Below, in pieces: positions 1 through 49,027 of a stretch of DNA of 64,000 nucleotides (its first letter is position 1; every line of letters begins with the position of its first letter). This DNA comes from Muraenolepis orangiensis (Eukaryota > Chordata > Actinopteri > Gadiformes > Muraenolepididae): NCBI GenBank assembly GCA_027704905.1, contig CM051013.1, forward strand, positions 13,066,410-13,130,409. Reading direction: 5' to 3'. Both the position numbers and the translations under genes were made by a program. Below the pieces are notes generated by a model. It was not told where the DNA came from and ran no database searches. It saw only the letters and a list, made by a program, of their open reading frames with translations.

Positions 1-2193
1 AAATTATATCTCTTCAAATGTCAAATCCCACCTGCAGTGGGGATGATTGACCACTGGGGGTGGTGTGTGGGGCAATTATGGTACTACGACAATAGAATAG
101 AAACAAAAAGAGTTGAAAAGCAGTGATACACACAATGAATTGTTTAAGAAAGAGAGGAGAGGTCTCATTAGTCAACAACAACCGCCACCTCCGAGCTAGC
201 AACCTACACACTGAAAATGGCAGGTTTGTTTGTTTTTCATTCGCAGAGATTTAGCCATTTAAATGCCAGGGCTCGCCTCCCCATTTGCTAATGTTCCACC
301 AAGACCATTGTCATTGCTTTAAAGGAATACAAACAAGAAGACAGAGAGCTTCCCCCGAGAGCTTCAGCCAGAAGTGTGGGGATAGGTCTGGTTCTGTGGG
401 ACTACTTAACATGTGGGAACTTCCGTGGCAACACATGAGAATGTTCACCATGGATACCATGTGGAGGGAAGCCCGGAATTCACGTTGGAATTTTGGAAGT
501 GAAGAGAAGTAGAAAAGTCCAGAACAGGGGTTCCAGATCTTTTTTCGACTTGATCTGAAAGGTTTACTAAACTGGTACACTAAACTAAACTAAACTAAAA
601 CAGGGTATTTCGGAACCCAACCATAAGCCAATTACCAATAGAAGCCATACCAAGGTCAAGGATCCAGATGATTTCCACCAGGAGAATATTGATCTCCAAT
701 CCCTAAAAAAGGAAAGCCCCATGTGAGCCCTTCCTCCAAACCCCGACACCTGAGGTCAAGTCACGTCTAATCGCTCATGTGACACTGGATGCTGGATTAG
801 TCTGAGACTCCAAGTTGCGGTAGCTAAAGACCTACTGCATGTGTCTATGGCTTAACGGTCGGAGGACGGACACATTGAAGGGTTAATGTTCGGGGTCATA
901 CGTTGACATTTCCCACCGGTTCAGTCATGCCTTCCTCCATTATGTCCGTCGTTCAGCCAAGACCTCGAGTCAGAATTGCAAAATGTACACGTGACCTAAG
1001 GGTACTAAGCTAGGTGCCGACTGTGTAATAGGAACAGTACAAACAGCTGCAACTTCAGAATCTAAATCCTCTCTTGAACAACCTTTGCATCCAACGTTTT
1101 CCTATTTTTATCACCCCCTGCCCAAGGTCACAGACAAAAAAATGAAAAATAAACATACCGGCTTAAAAAGTTAAATGAGTTAGACTGACGAGAAGAGGTG
1201 TAGACCCAGAGAGACGCAGAGTAGTAGATCATCAGTAAAGACGTCCTTTCTGGTCTTTGAGCTGGGTCCCAGATGGCCTCTACACTCCCTTAATGAAGAA
1301 AACATGATTCCCTAGAGTAGGCCTCTAATATTGCCGTCAGCTGTGACCCTGCACAGGAGCAAGAGGTCACGGGGGTATGTGTGTGTGAGCGCGGTTTGGC
1401 TTCCTGACTTGAGTGAAATAGATAGACAGATAGATCGATATGGGGAAAAAGATAAGAGAAGTAGTAATATATATATATTTTTAAGTAAATGTTCCTGACC
1501 TCATGTCTTTTCCTGTTACTTGCCGGTGTAGTAGTTTGAATGTCGGGTGTTAAAGGTGTCAGTAGCTTCATTATTTGCTCGGCACTAGTCCATCGAAACA
1601 AAAGCCCTCTGGGGACAACAAGATATAATAAATAGTTATATGAACCAATATAAAAATATATATTGACGCCATGTTAAAAGCTGTTATTGAATTTCTCAGG
1701 GAGAGACACAGCTTTACTTGATTATCCCCAGCCATGCGAGGGAGGGCGGGGGTGGGGGGGTGACTACGCAGATGTTTCCTTGGTGGAAGTCCAGATAGAC
1801 GCTGGTAAAAACACACTGAGAGACAGCCGAACAACACACAGGCCTGCGCTGGGCTGTTACTGTCGAGGGGCAGCGCCCTGGTCTCAAAGGGCGCTGGGGT
1901 TAAAAATGTAACAACAACTATGTTGAGCCATCGATGCTGGGAAAAAAGTCTGTAAGCCTTTTTCTTTGAGGTTAGGAATGGTAGACTGAGTCGGCCTGAG
2001 CTGTAGACTTTGGCTGGCCTGGGAAAGTGGGTGGGGTCGTGAGTTAGTAGGCGGAGTCTAGCCGCCTCTGCTGTCAGTTTTTGGAAGTAGTGATCGTGGA
2101 TTGGTATTTACTCTCGGGTTAAGGCTGGATAGTGGATGGAGTTTAGGAGGCTTTATAGGGCTGATGCTGGATACCGTGTTTAGTGGGCGGAGT
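1..2193. other. Flank downstream of mgll, no gene recognised
   Basis: This stretch follows the mgll stop codon on the minus strand, so part of it is probably 3' UTR. I found no clear minus-strand AATAAA, so the transcript end is not placed. The open frames here are short and show no family motif. There is a G-rich run near 1740-1760 and AT-rich sequence near 1465-1490 and 1620-1670. Nothing else is recognised. Confidence 0.5.
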
Positions 2194-26585
<24,392 letters not shown>

Positions 26586-26960
26586 GTCCGACTCCTTTTT
26601 TTTTTTCGGCGGGAGAGACTCGGGACAACGGTTTTATTTAATGTGTCCGCTGGGCTTCGCCGACGAATGTCGTAACGGAGGTCTTACGCCGGCGTTACGT
26701 CACGATACCGTGGCGCGTGCATGCCTCCTCTGGTACACTTCCTACGACACCCGCGCTCTTCTTTTTCGCCGTGTCTCGCGCTACCGCCGCAACACACGGA
26801 CGCACGCGCATAGCTTATGCGCGTGAAATTAAATTAAGTCTTATTACTTAAATTCAATTAAGTCTTATTAGAGCGTGGCGCGTGCACGTCGCTTTACTAG
26901 GGCACACGCGCGAGCATGCGTGCACGTGTGTGCGCGTGTGTTTGTGCGTATATGTGAATA
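26586..26960 (-). promoter_or_regulatory. Likely mgll promoter and 5' UTR region
   Basis: Directly upstream of the mgll ATG and visibly richer in CpG and GC than the surrounding introns (for example 26640-26780 and 26875-26945). No clear TATA box near the start. Inferred as a CpG-type promoter; the start site is not located. Confidence 0.45.
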
Positions 26961-27992
26961 ATATGCATTGGAACTTCGTGGAAGTGTTCACGTTAAAGTA
27001 AGAAGATAAATGTCTCTTTATCCTTTTCTGTATTGTCCCGCTAAAAACGAACAACTCTGGGTCCGTGTCCACCTGATCTGCCATGCCACTACACCACATG
27101 TCACACATGGTGGGTCTTCATTTGTCCAAAAAACATTGACGTAAAGTGAAGATCCTAATGCGACCATTACTTTAATTCCGCTTCAATAAACAAATAGTAT
27201 TCTAGTGTAATACATGAAGCGCGCCGCATACCACGGCCCGCGTATTGTACCTGGTGATGATGCAATGATGGATGGATGGATCTCCACAAACCTGCACAAG
27301 GACGGACGGCTGGGAAGTTTCAGGTCGCTCGACCGCTTCGTTCGTTCTTTATTTTATCTCTCCTCGATCTCTCTTCTTCACATCTACTCCGGGTTCTCTC
27401 GGTGCTCCTATCTCTATCTCTCTCACTCTCACACTCTCTCTCTCTCTCTCACACACTCTCTCTCTCCGTCTCTCTCGTGCTCCGCGCCGATTCAACTGAT
27501 GCTGCGCCGCGAGAAATGAACCCTGTGGTATGTATAGCCTAGCCCACTAAACACAAAGTATTCCTAATGAGACTCCACACACACACACACACACACACAC
27601 ACCCTCAAGACTTTTAGGTTACACCCAGAGGCGGAGTAACCTGGCGCGAGTCCTCCCGGCAGCCTCTCGTGTCCTCTTCTCTCCCCTGTCCCGTTCTGTT
27701 CTCGGAACGGAACGGAATGCAACCCCCCACCAGTCCCCCAGGAAACCGACCCCGTCTCCTTAACCCGACCCCACATATGTTCCAGGGTGGTGCTCGCCAA
27801 ATCAATTGGCTCTATACCCCCCCCCCCCCGAGGTGACAGTCCAAGACCACTAGGCCACTAGTAACGTCCTCTTCCCTAGTGACCTCGTCCTGCGAGGAGA
27901 AAGGACACTTCGGGAGGACACATCACCATCACTTAAGATAGTTGTATTGATCGCTATACGATTCAATGCGTTCACTTTTTTCAAACGAACCC

Positions 27993-28045
<53 letters not shown>

Positions 28046-28387
28046 GCGCGCAGCAACTGTGTGGGCCACCATCGCACACGGATGGTTTTGATTACTGTTC
28101 GTTGATTCATTATTATGATTGATGACTTACCGCATCATGGACGCACGTGCACATTCAAGGGCGCGCGTACACGCAACGGAGACGGGAGACAATCGTGTGT
28201 GAGAGAGAGAGATTGTTGAGTGTGCACAGCAGGTGTAACCTGTATTTAGGCTGGCCTCTATGACACATTATGTCCATTGTTTTAAATATGCTGTATGCTA
28301 ACTGGCCACCCTCGTGTGCTCTCAAATAAAACCCAGGAAAAAGCAACCAACCTTGTTAGATTATTGGTATTCAATTAGCTTAAATAC

Positions 28388-28696
28388 TGTAGTATAATTT
28401 CTACTCGGGTGGAATTAGAATCTTTCTCAGAGGTCCGGATACTAAGTTCAATGTCTTTATTGAACAAAGCATCAAATTCATCAGCTGCAGCCAGATGGAG
28501 CCTGCCGTGCCAATTCGCAGACTGGCGACGCGCTCCTTTACCAAACATTATATAGAAAGTAGTATCACAAACATCTACTACTCCTATTGGTCAAAGTAAC
28601 AAACATCAACTAATACTATTGGTCTGAGAGGTACAACCAGTATCCACTACTCTGGTTGGTCACGGTGTCTTCATCGTCACGTCACAAGTTTACAAG
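28388..28696 (-). mobile_element. LTR fragment, inverted relative to 60389-60704
   Basis: The reverse complement of this stretch matches 60389-60704 nearly base for base, including ttcaataaa (a polyadenylation signal) and a terminal ..tactaca. The CA end is at 28388. The other end is not defined because the two copies diverge beyond about 28696. Best read as a solo or truncated retroviral-type LTR. Confidence 0.72.
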
Positions 28697-28804
28697 TTAA
28701 CAAGAACAAGAACAACATACCAAAAAACAAAACGTCAAAGTCAAACAGGTTCTGATTGGCTGATTGGAACAAACATGAGATGGTGGCAAACAATAGTCCA
28801 CCTC

Positions 28805-28985
28805 ATACGATACTGGTGAGTCCTTTGGCAGATGCTTTCATCTAGAGAAACCTCTTGGTTGGTGAATGAGCAGGTAGCGCTTCTTCTTAGGGCGTCTTTG
28901 CTCAAGGGCGCCTATCCAGTTAGGCGGTGGACATGTGGGGTTCAAACCCTCAACCTTTGGGCCAGGAGTCAAACACTCCTTCATT
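28805..28985 (-). repeat. SINE-like sequence
   Basis: Contains tttggcagatgctttcatct, the reverse complement of a common fish SINE tail, and a gcgtctttgctcaagggcgc segment related to the ttgagcaaggc body. Old and diverged. Confidence 0.45.
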
Positions 28986-29161
28986 GCCAGTTCATTGTAC
29001 CCCTATACTGAATTGGAATGTTAACATTGCCATCTCGGTCTCCTATACGTTCTATACATCTATACTTTCTTAATGACATAAAGACAAATATCTTTTTTGT
29101 TTTTTTTATTAACACAAATGTACTGACTTAAATTACACTTACGAGTGAACCATAGAACAAT

Positions 29162-29320
<159 letters not shown>

Positions 29321-29672
29321 GCGCTTGCGTGTGTTTGTAAGTGTGTTTTTGTGCGTCATATCTCGACTCCAGCTGTACTTTACGAGTGTGCTCCCATGGG
29401 TGTATTCTCATGTGATTGCAGCATTGGCACTACAGCGGGCTGGGCTACATGCAATCACAGTGTTCTTTGTGAGTTCTCTGTGATTGAGGTTGTGATGAGT
29501 GTCTGCAATCTGCCTTTATTGCTTCCACTCAGCACTCAGCATCCACACTCCAGATCCTATCCTATCCATCTATCGCCGTGTGTGTGCGTGTGCGTGGGAG
29601 AGCGTGTGCGCATTTGCATGTGTCATTGTGCATGTGTGTATGTGTGTGCACGCGTGTGCATGTGTCTTTGTG

Positions 29673-29711
<39 letters not shown>

Positions 29712-29915
29712 ATGCGTATCTGCATGTGTGCAAATGGTAGTGTGTCTGTTGTCTGTCGCAGCATGTTTGCTTGTTGTTTGTAAATGGTGTTTGTGTGTGT
29801 GTGTTTGTGTGTGTGTGTCTCTGTGTGAGTGTGTGCCAAGTTCTTGTCTCCGTCACTCTCACATCTCCAACTTCTTTCTCCCGCTCAGAACCTTGTCGCT
29901 GGCATCTCCTGGTGA

Positions 29916-30092
<177 letters not shown>

Positions 30093-30448
30093 TGAAGAAG
30101 CAGGGTGACTTAGGAGAGAACACAATACGGGAACAAACAAGAGATACTTTCTAAGATTATAATTGAATAATAATATTTGAATAAAATTACCTCTTAAGTT
30201 TGCGCTCCACTAATGTCTGATCTTGCTGTGTTTATACACATACTTAAACATACTATAAGATCTCCATACTATCCATACCGCTTCATATCTGATGTATTTA
30301 CTGTGCACAATGTGAGTTTAATGGCAGGTTCCCAGATACACTCTGGAAAGTAGTGTGTTCACACACATAACTCACCGGGTTATGGAGCATAACTTACAAT
30401 AAGGTCACAGACACAGACACACACACACACATGCATGGATGGATGCAG

Positions 30449-30504
<56 letters not shown>

Positions 30505-30769
30505 AGACACAGACACAGACACACACACACTCACATCTGTCAGACAGATAAAGGCAATAACATATGGTTATGGTTGTGTGTCTTTGTGTGAGTGCATCTG
30601 CGCACATATACTCTATATATATATATATATATATAAAAACACATTTGTGTGTGTTTTTTTTATGCTTAGGTCTGTGTGTGTGCGAAAATAAATGCATGAT
30701 ATGTTTGTGTGTGTGTATATAAGTTTGAAAGTATGTGTGTTTGTTTGTGTGCGTGTGTGCGTGCACGTG

Positions 30770-43312
<12,543 letters not shown>

Positions 43313-43321
43313 GGCTGGCCG

Positions 43322-43843
43322 CTGGTGGGGGGGGGGGGGGGGTAACACTGGCATGGAGAGAACGTGGTTGACACAACGTATTGATCGAAGTGTCCACATA
43401 TTTAGTCTGGAGAACATCCAGAGTTACGTGACCTCACAGAGATAGCTGCCTCTTTTTGTTCATTTTTTATAAATAAGTATAAACCCAAAACCAGCGTAAT
43501 GGTTAATGAGGACATTGCCAGGCCAAGGCTACTTTGTTTGACATTTGGAGTCTGTGTCCTTTGAACACAATTTTTTTTATTTAGGTAGGTTTTATTTGCA
43601 GTTAAAAAACATTTTTTAACTTCGCCTTTCCTTTGGTGTCTGATGACATCTTTTCCAAACTGGCAAGGTGATTTCACTCAATAATTTCCATTACACAACA
43701 CCTTCTCACTGGCCCTTATATAGAAGAAAGCGAGCACTATCCTAATCTAATCATTCATTCCTCAATGATTCCTGCCAACGCTCACAGATAATTTCACTTT
43801 TTTAAAGCAAGAATTTTGATTGGTTATAAAGGCCGGGACTCAC
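43322..43843. other. slc26a6 intron before the coding exon 1
   Basis: Bounded by the inferred donor and acceptor. It contains a G run (C run on the coding strand) at 43325-43342 that acts as the polypyrimidine tract. A TATATAAG string on the minus strand at 43715-43722 could be a chance match or an alternative promoter. Confidence 0.4.
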
Positions 43844-43940
43844 CTGGCTCACTGCACCACAGAACCCCTTCCTCGTGCAAGACAGTGGAAGAGACAGGTG
43901 GAAATATTCCAGTAACAGTGGGGCTCGAGGGACAGTGTGG
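43844..43940 (-). other. Probable non-coding exon 1 of slc26a6
   Basis: On the minus strand a strong donor, cag|gtgagt, falls at 43844/43843. A matching acceptor (a long C run then accag) lies at 43322, nine bases before the ATG. This supports a spliced 5' UTR exon ending at 43844; its upstream limit is a guess. Confidence 0.45.
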
Positions 43941-44402
43941 GCTCCTTAGGACAAAGAGCTACAGCGACCAGAGGGCTGTCCTTAATGTATGACCCCCCTC
44001 CCTCGTTTACAGCCTTGTGTAGTATCTCCTAACGAGGCTCCTCTCTGAAGAATTGCACCAGGCCCAGATAACAGAGATAGAACAGCCTCTGCTCCGATCC
44101 AGTCTGAGGGTCATTCAATGTAAACAGAATACTGCACTATTACATCTTGCACCTCCGGCAGCGTTTAGAGTCTGTTTGCCCTCAGCCAGGGTGACTCCAA
44201 AAAGACGATATGCTAGAATAGTCCAGGTCCAGCAGAGATCAGATGTGTGGCTGAACCCGTGGTCTTCATGGTGCTTCGATCCTCAGAGCTCAGTTTGGGG
44301 CAAAGGTCAGAGTTCAAAGCTCCATACTAGACCTTGAAGAGGGTAGTATGGTTTTTCTTGCATAAATGCAGTGCTGCAGTACTTAAATATATCACAGTCA
44401 GA

Positions 44403-44442
<40 letters not shown>

Positions 44443-45544
44443 CAAGTGCCGTACAAATAGGCTTAGAGATAGCTTCCACAGTCAGGCCGTCAGGCTGCTG
44501 AACAAGTCTGTATAGCATATAACAATGTATATTTTATTACATTGATTTATATATACATATTGCTCTTTTTCTGTGCCGATATATTGCATTTTATAAATTG
44601 CATTTTTTATTTTAATTTTTTAACTTTATTCTATTCTATTTTATTCTATTTTTAAATCTATTTTTATCTTATTTTTATAACTGTTGTCTGTCGTCGGGTA
44701 TTGCACATAAGATTTTCACACCACTGCTTTATACTGTAAACTGTGAAGTGATAATAAATTTGACTTGACTTGACTTGAGACAGGAAGATGGACAGACAGA
44801 CAGCCTGTCAGACAGACAGGCCATACAGAAAGAACCATGGTTCTCTTATCTTAGCGATTAGATTACCCTGTGCTTTGGGCAGAGTCAGGGTTCATGTCTC
44901 CTGTTGTTAGCTGTTGTTACCTGTTGTATGTTTACTCATGCATGTCACTCTGGGGCAAACCTGAGGCCAGCTGAACAATGGGGATGACTTTGTGACGAGC
45001 TTCCTAACAAAACATGCTTTGGAATGCATGGCAAACTATTAAGAAAGTCAATATGTGCTGTAACGACCCAGGTCGACCCAGGTCAACCTGGAGTGGAAGG
45101 AGGGTGTGCTGGAACGGCGTGGGCGACCGGAAAGGGAAGAGGTCTGCTAGGTTGGGAGGTTCTGCGTCACACAGCCCCCCGGAGCCAGAGCTGGGCGAGG
45201 ACTCTCTCTAGCAGGCAGACTGAGGCAGAGGAGGAGAACAATACAATAACATAATGGCCTAGAACGTTCTCAACTCCAAGAGTTGTTGTTTTAAATGGAA
45301 CAAAAGGCATGTGTCTTATCTTATTTCTGGAAAACCTTGAAATGCGCGCGCGCACACACACACACACACACAGACGGGGGGGGGGGGTAAAACGTACCAG
45401 GGCATGCTGCAAGAAATATGAAATCCTCTGTGAGCTAATGCAATTAAAAAGGAAACAGACACACCCACACCACACCACACACACACACAATAATATATGA
45501 TATACAGTATATATATATGTATATATAGATATAGATATATATAG
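43941..45544. other. Intergenic region upstream of slc26a6 copy A
   Basis: Holds (CA)n at 44405-44438, a LINE 3' fragment (44430-44778), a (CA)n/(CG) mix at 45344-45371 and TA-rich sequence at 45490-45544. No gene recognised. Confidence 0.7.
44430..44778 (+). mobile_element. LINE 3' end
   Basis: Starts with coding remnant agcttccacagtcaggccgt and caggctgctgaacaag (reads as the final D/S-F..QAVRLLN block of fish LINE reverse transcriptase ORFs). It continues through an AT-rich 3' UTR and ends in tandem ttgac units (near 44759-44777), the tail style of CR1/L2-type elements. Confidence 0.6.
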
Positions 45545-45876
45545 TGTGACGTTCCACATATGGTCCCATAGTGGGCGCTGTTATCCTGTGTCCTGTGTGG
45601 GGTGTCTTCTTCTGTTTCCAGATAGACCACCAGGTGTACCCAATGTTGTTAATTGTCCTGGAGACAATAAGATCAGCCCAGGGTCATGGATCTCGCTCTC
45701 TTTCTCGTCGACCAGCAGCCATTTTAGTTGTGGTTATCATTTTCTCTAATCATTATTTCAATCCAACCTTTTCTGTAATATACCATCCATTATTTTCTTC
45801 ATTAAATATACTATTAATGATAACCATGTGTGGTCTCCCTCTTTGTTGCATTGTCAAGAGCCAGGCAAGCGTAACA
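45545..45876 (+). repeat. 5' LTR of the 45545 element
   Basis: 332 bp, TG...CA ends, followed within a few bases by the primer-binding site. Confidence 0.93.
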
Positions 45877-46499
45877 AATTGGGAGCTCGTCCGGGATTGA
45901 TTTTGGTAAGAACGATATTCTCTCCCTTTTCGTGGTTAAGATTCGGGATTGAATTATTGGATGTGTCCAACTCTATATTGGGGGACTCGCGTGGTTATTG
46001 TTTATAGTTATTAGGTTTTGGTTGGATTGGATTTAATGTATTGTTTAGTATATTTGGTATGTTGGTTTGGGTGCTGGTGACGAGGGGGAGCTGGCCGTCC
46101 GACTGTACTGACAAGGACGTAAAACTTGGTGTTGGCTGTGATCTTCCGCTGGAGTTTAGTGAGTGCTGTGTTCTGTGCAAAGCAGAGAAGGTTAGGTAGG
46201 GCGGGTGGTTTAGATACCATCAGAGCTATACGTGAATCCCCGTGCTAGAACCAGAAGCGCTTAACGCTTGTTTATTGTTTTCGGTTGTTATTTTTGGTGT
46301 GTTGAACGCGGGGGCGCCACCAGGCATTTGCCGGGTGGAAGAGTTGCATGTGAACGCACTGAAGACTAGCTGAGTGGTTAGTTAGTTATTGCTAGGAGTT
46401 AGATACGGGGCAGCTCTTACGAGGTATGTTAGTTACTTTTCTGTTTTGTATGTGTGCACAGTAACTCGCTTTAAATGGGCTGAAGATTATGGCTGATAT

Positions 46500-46645
46500 G
46501 GGAGTAGGTGGTGAAGGTAGATGAGTAGGCGGTGAAGGTAGATGAGTAGCCGGTGAAGGTAGATGAGTAGCCGGTGAAGGTAGATGAGTAGCCGGTGAAG
46601 GTAGATGAGTAGCCGGTGAAGATGGTAGATGAGTAGGTGGTGAAG
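46500..46645. repeat. 21-bp minisatellite inside the LTR element
   Basis: Six or more units of gtagatgagtagccggtgaag. Confidence 0.92.
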
Positions 46646-46769
46646 GTAGGTGAAGCCGGTGGTGTTGACCACAGTGAATGGGGTATCTCCATCTCCATCC
46701 ACTCCTGTGGTGGAGCAGGGTGGGAGGAGGATGTGAGTGGGCCTGGAGACGGTGTTTTGCGTCCTCGGC

Positions 46770-47095
46770 TCAAGAATTCTGAGATGTTGGCTGATTTAAT
46801 AGATAACGGGCTGGCTGTTCCTTCAAACTCCAGTTGGGCATCACCGTGTTTGTTGGTAGGAAAACCAGACATGACAGTCTGCACAGACTATCGAAAAGTT
46901 AATAATGTGACTAACTCTCTCTCTCTTGCTCCTCCCTCCTTAAATAGAGCTTTTCCCCGGTACCAGGAATTGCTGGAGGGTGGGCAGGTTGTGGGGGAGG
47001 TTGAGTTGGTCAGACCGTGTGGTGGAGATCCCCAGTTCCTCTGGCCGGATGGTAGTATTCCCACAATCATTATAATTTGTATTTTTGATTATTAG
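46770..47095 (+). pseudogene. Reverse transcriptase N-terminal fragment (Ty3/gypsy type)
   Basis: NGLAVPSNSSWASPCLLVGK and CTDYRKVN match the start of gypsy-type reverse transcriptase. The YxDD core and everything after are missing, so the element cannot move by itself. Confidence 0.75.
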
Positions 47096-47164
47096 TTGTG
47101 CTGAAAAATTGGGGACAGATTTTACAGAGACCTTTTTGGTAGGCCTCTGTTTTAAGGGGGGGGA

Positions 47165-47496
47165 TGTGACGTTCCACATATGGTCCCATAGTGGGCGCTG
47201 TTATCCTGTGTCCTGTGTGGGGTTTCTTCTTCTGTTTCCAGATAGACCACCAGGTGTACCCAATGTTGTTGATTGTCCTGGAGACAATAAGATCAGCCCA
47301 GGGTCATGGATCTCGCTCTCTTTCTCGTCGACCAGCAGCCATTTTAGTTGTGGTTATCATTTTCTCTAATCATTATTTCAATCCAACCTTTTCTGTAATA
47401 TACCATCCATTCTTTTCTTCATTAAATATACTATTAATGATAACCATGTGTGGTCTCCCTCTTTGTTGCATTGTCAAGAGCCAGGCAAGCGTAACA
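47165..47496 (+). repeat. 3' LTR of the 45545 element
   Basis: 332 bp; differs from the 5' LTR at three positions I could see (g/t near 47223, a/g near 47271, a/c near 47412). Preceded by ttaagggggggga. Confidence 0.93.
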
Positions 47497-47737
47497 ATAG
47501 ATATACTGTATATCATGCAGAAGCTTTATACATAGCGTGTGCACACACAAACACAATAAACAATGATATAAAGTAAAAATAAACTTGAATGTGTATATAT
47601 TGTATACTTAACGTGTACACACACACACATAATATATCTCCAATTCATGCTTGTGTGTTAACTGTGCTATTGATAACATGTATAACATTGATAACATTCA
47701 GCCACTAGATGTCGCCCTCTCCTTCCCCTTTACATTC

Positions 47738-47850
47738 ATTCAAGATTCAAGAATTTGATTTGCCATTTGCAACAAGTACTACAATGGAATGCTTATTTCA
47801 CATTCCCTTCTGCAGTATGAAATTGTAGAACACAATACTATAAGAATACT
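47738..47850 (+). repeat. Dispersed repeat, second copy
   Basis: Matches 41310-41405 (ttgcaacaagtacta.. and aacacaatactataagaata). Confidence 0.6.
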
Positions 47851-47859
47851 ATTACTACC

Positions 47860-48300
47860 GGTGTTGAGGACCACTTCACCACTTGAGGCCTGGCCATCAG
47901 GAAGTCCATAATCCAGTTACAGATGGGGGTGCTCAGACCTAGGTCCCTCAGTTTCAGGACCAGCTTAGAGGGAACAATGGTGTTGAACACCAAGCTACAT
48001 CAATGAACAGGAGTCTGACGTAAGTGTCCCTTCTGTCTAGGTGCGCAGTCTGTAGTGCCAGGGAGATGGGGTTGTCTACAGACCTGTTTGGTCTGTATGC
48101 AAACTGGAGTGGGTCTAGGGACTCAGGGATGGAAAAGTGTGTGTGCGACATGACAAGTTTTTCCAGGCACTTCATGGCTATGGGTGTTAAAGCCACTGGA
48201 CGATAATCATTGAGACTTGTTACCTTGGTCTTTTTGGGTAACGGCACAATGGTTGTCTTTTTGAATTCCAGTGGTTTCCAGTCCAGTTGCGGTTATTTTC
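47860..48300 (-). pseudogene. LINE reverse transcriptase fragment
   Basis: On the minus strand, the frame 48247-47954 reads LNDYRPVALTPIAMKCLEKL, DPLQFAYRPNRS and RLLFID, core blocks of non-LTR reverse transcriptase as found in many fish LINEs. The frame is broken near 47995, where the continuation towards the ..SKLVLKLRDLG block shifts. Truncated at both ends. Confidence 0.82.
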
Positions 48301-48504
48301 CTACCAGGTTGGATGTTGATTAGCCATTACAAGCCATGTCAAAATCTACCCTCTAGAAACCTCACAAGTGGAGAGAGAGAGAGAGAGAGAGAGAATTGGA
48401 GGCTGGTGTCCACCCTCTCATTGGAAATTAATGGGTGTAATTCAATGTAATCGAGAGGCTGAACGTCGCATCTACCAAATGTCCAGCTTTCAATACATAA
48501 ATCC

Positions 48505-48595
48505 CTAACTTAACCCTAAACCCTAACCTTTCTAACACTAACCTAACCCTACTAACCCTCACCCTAACTCTACTAACCCTTACCCCTGTGGTGTC
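48505..48595. repeat. Degenerate telomere-like repeat
   Basis: Several ccctaa and closely related units (aaccctaaccttt, aaccctactaaccc). Interrupted and short, so an old interstitial tract or simple repeat. Confidence 0.65.
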
Positions 48596-48812
48596 AATCA
48601 AGAAAATGCATGTGTATTTCATATGAATAATACATATATTTGGGTAAATTTAGAAGTGTGCATTCATGTGTTAAAAGTGTTCCCATGTCCACCCTTTAGA
48701 TAATTAGTGTTGGCAAAATACTGGACAGGGTGACGAGAATGACGACAAGGACCACGCGACGACCAGGCGGAGTTTCAACGGTGTGGTGGAACGTTATGGG
48801 AACATAATTCAC

Positions 48813-48980
48813 TGTTTATATTTAGTGTGTGTTGCACCACGGACCTGTTAGAGGGCGTACCGTGTTGTTGTTGTGGTGTGCTAGCTGGAGTAGCAAGTAG
48901 CAGATGTGTTTCGGATTGGAGTATGGATTGGAGTTCCATACTAAACACGCCGCCTCCGACTCCCATTCATCGGCTCTACA
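48813..48980 (+). repeat. 5' LTR of the gypsy element
   Basis: 168 bp. Lacks about 30 bp, including the polyadenylation signal, that the 3' LTR has. Confidence 0.9.
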
Positions 48981-49027
48981 CTGGTGACCCCGACGTTTTC
49001 GAGATAGATTCCGAAGACATAGTGAAC

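Larger units (their letters stand above)
45545..47496 (+). mobile_element. Non-autonomous LTR retroelement with target duplication
   Basis: Two 332-bp LTRs (45545-45876 and 47165-47496), both tgtgacg...gtaaca, differ at about three bases. They are flanked by a 4-bp duplication atag (45541-45544 and 47497-47500). A proline-type primer site (gggagctcgtccgggat, about 45881-45897) follows the 5' LTR, and a G-rich polypurine tract (about 47153-47164) precedes the 3' LTR. The 1.29-kb interior has only a broken reverse transcriptase fragment. Young by LTR identity. Confidence 0.92.
47497..48812. other. Spacer between LTR elements
   Basis: Holds a dispersed LINE/SINE tail (47738-47850), an inverted LINE reverse transcriptase fragment (47860-48300), a short (GA)n at 48369-48394 and degenerate telomere-like repeats (48505-48595). 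No gene. Confidence 0.75.

Noticed and set aside
27214..27542. Gene upstream of mgll on the plus strand
   Set aside because: Overlapping frames in all three phases driven by CT-rich sequence; no motif or splice pattern.
28200..28346. Minus-strand open frame near 28155-28346
   Set aside because: Short, no motif, not conserved near the LTR copy at 60 kb.
43715..43722. TATA box for slc26a6
   Set aside because: It lies inside the inferred first intron, downstream of the strong donor at 43844, so it is unlikely to be the main promoter.
45571..45900. Open frames of about 110 codons in both LTRs of the 45545 element (also 47191-47535)
   Set aside because: They lie in LTRs, are duplicated because the LTRs are, and resemble no protein.
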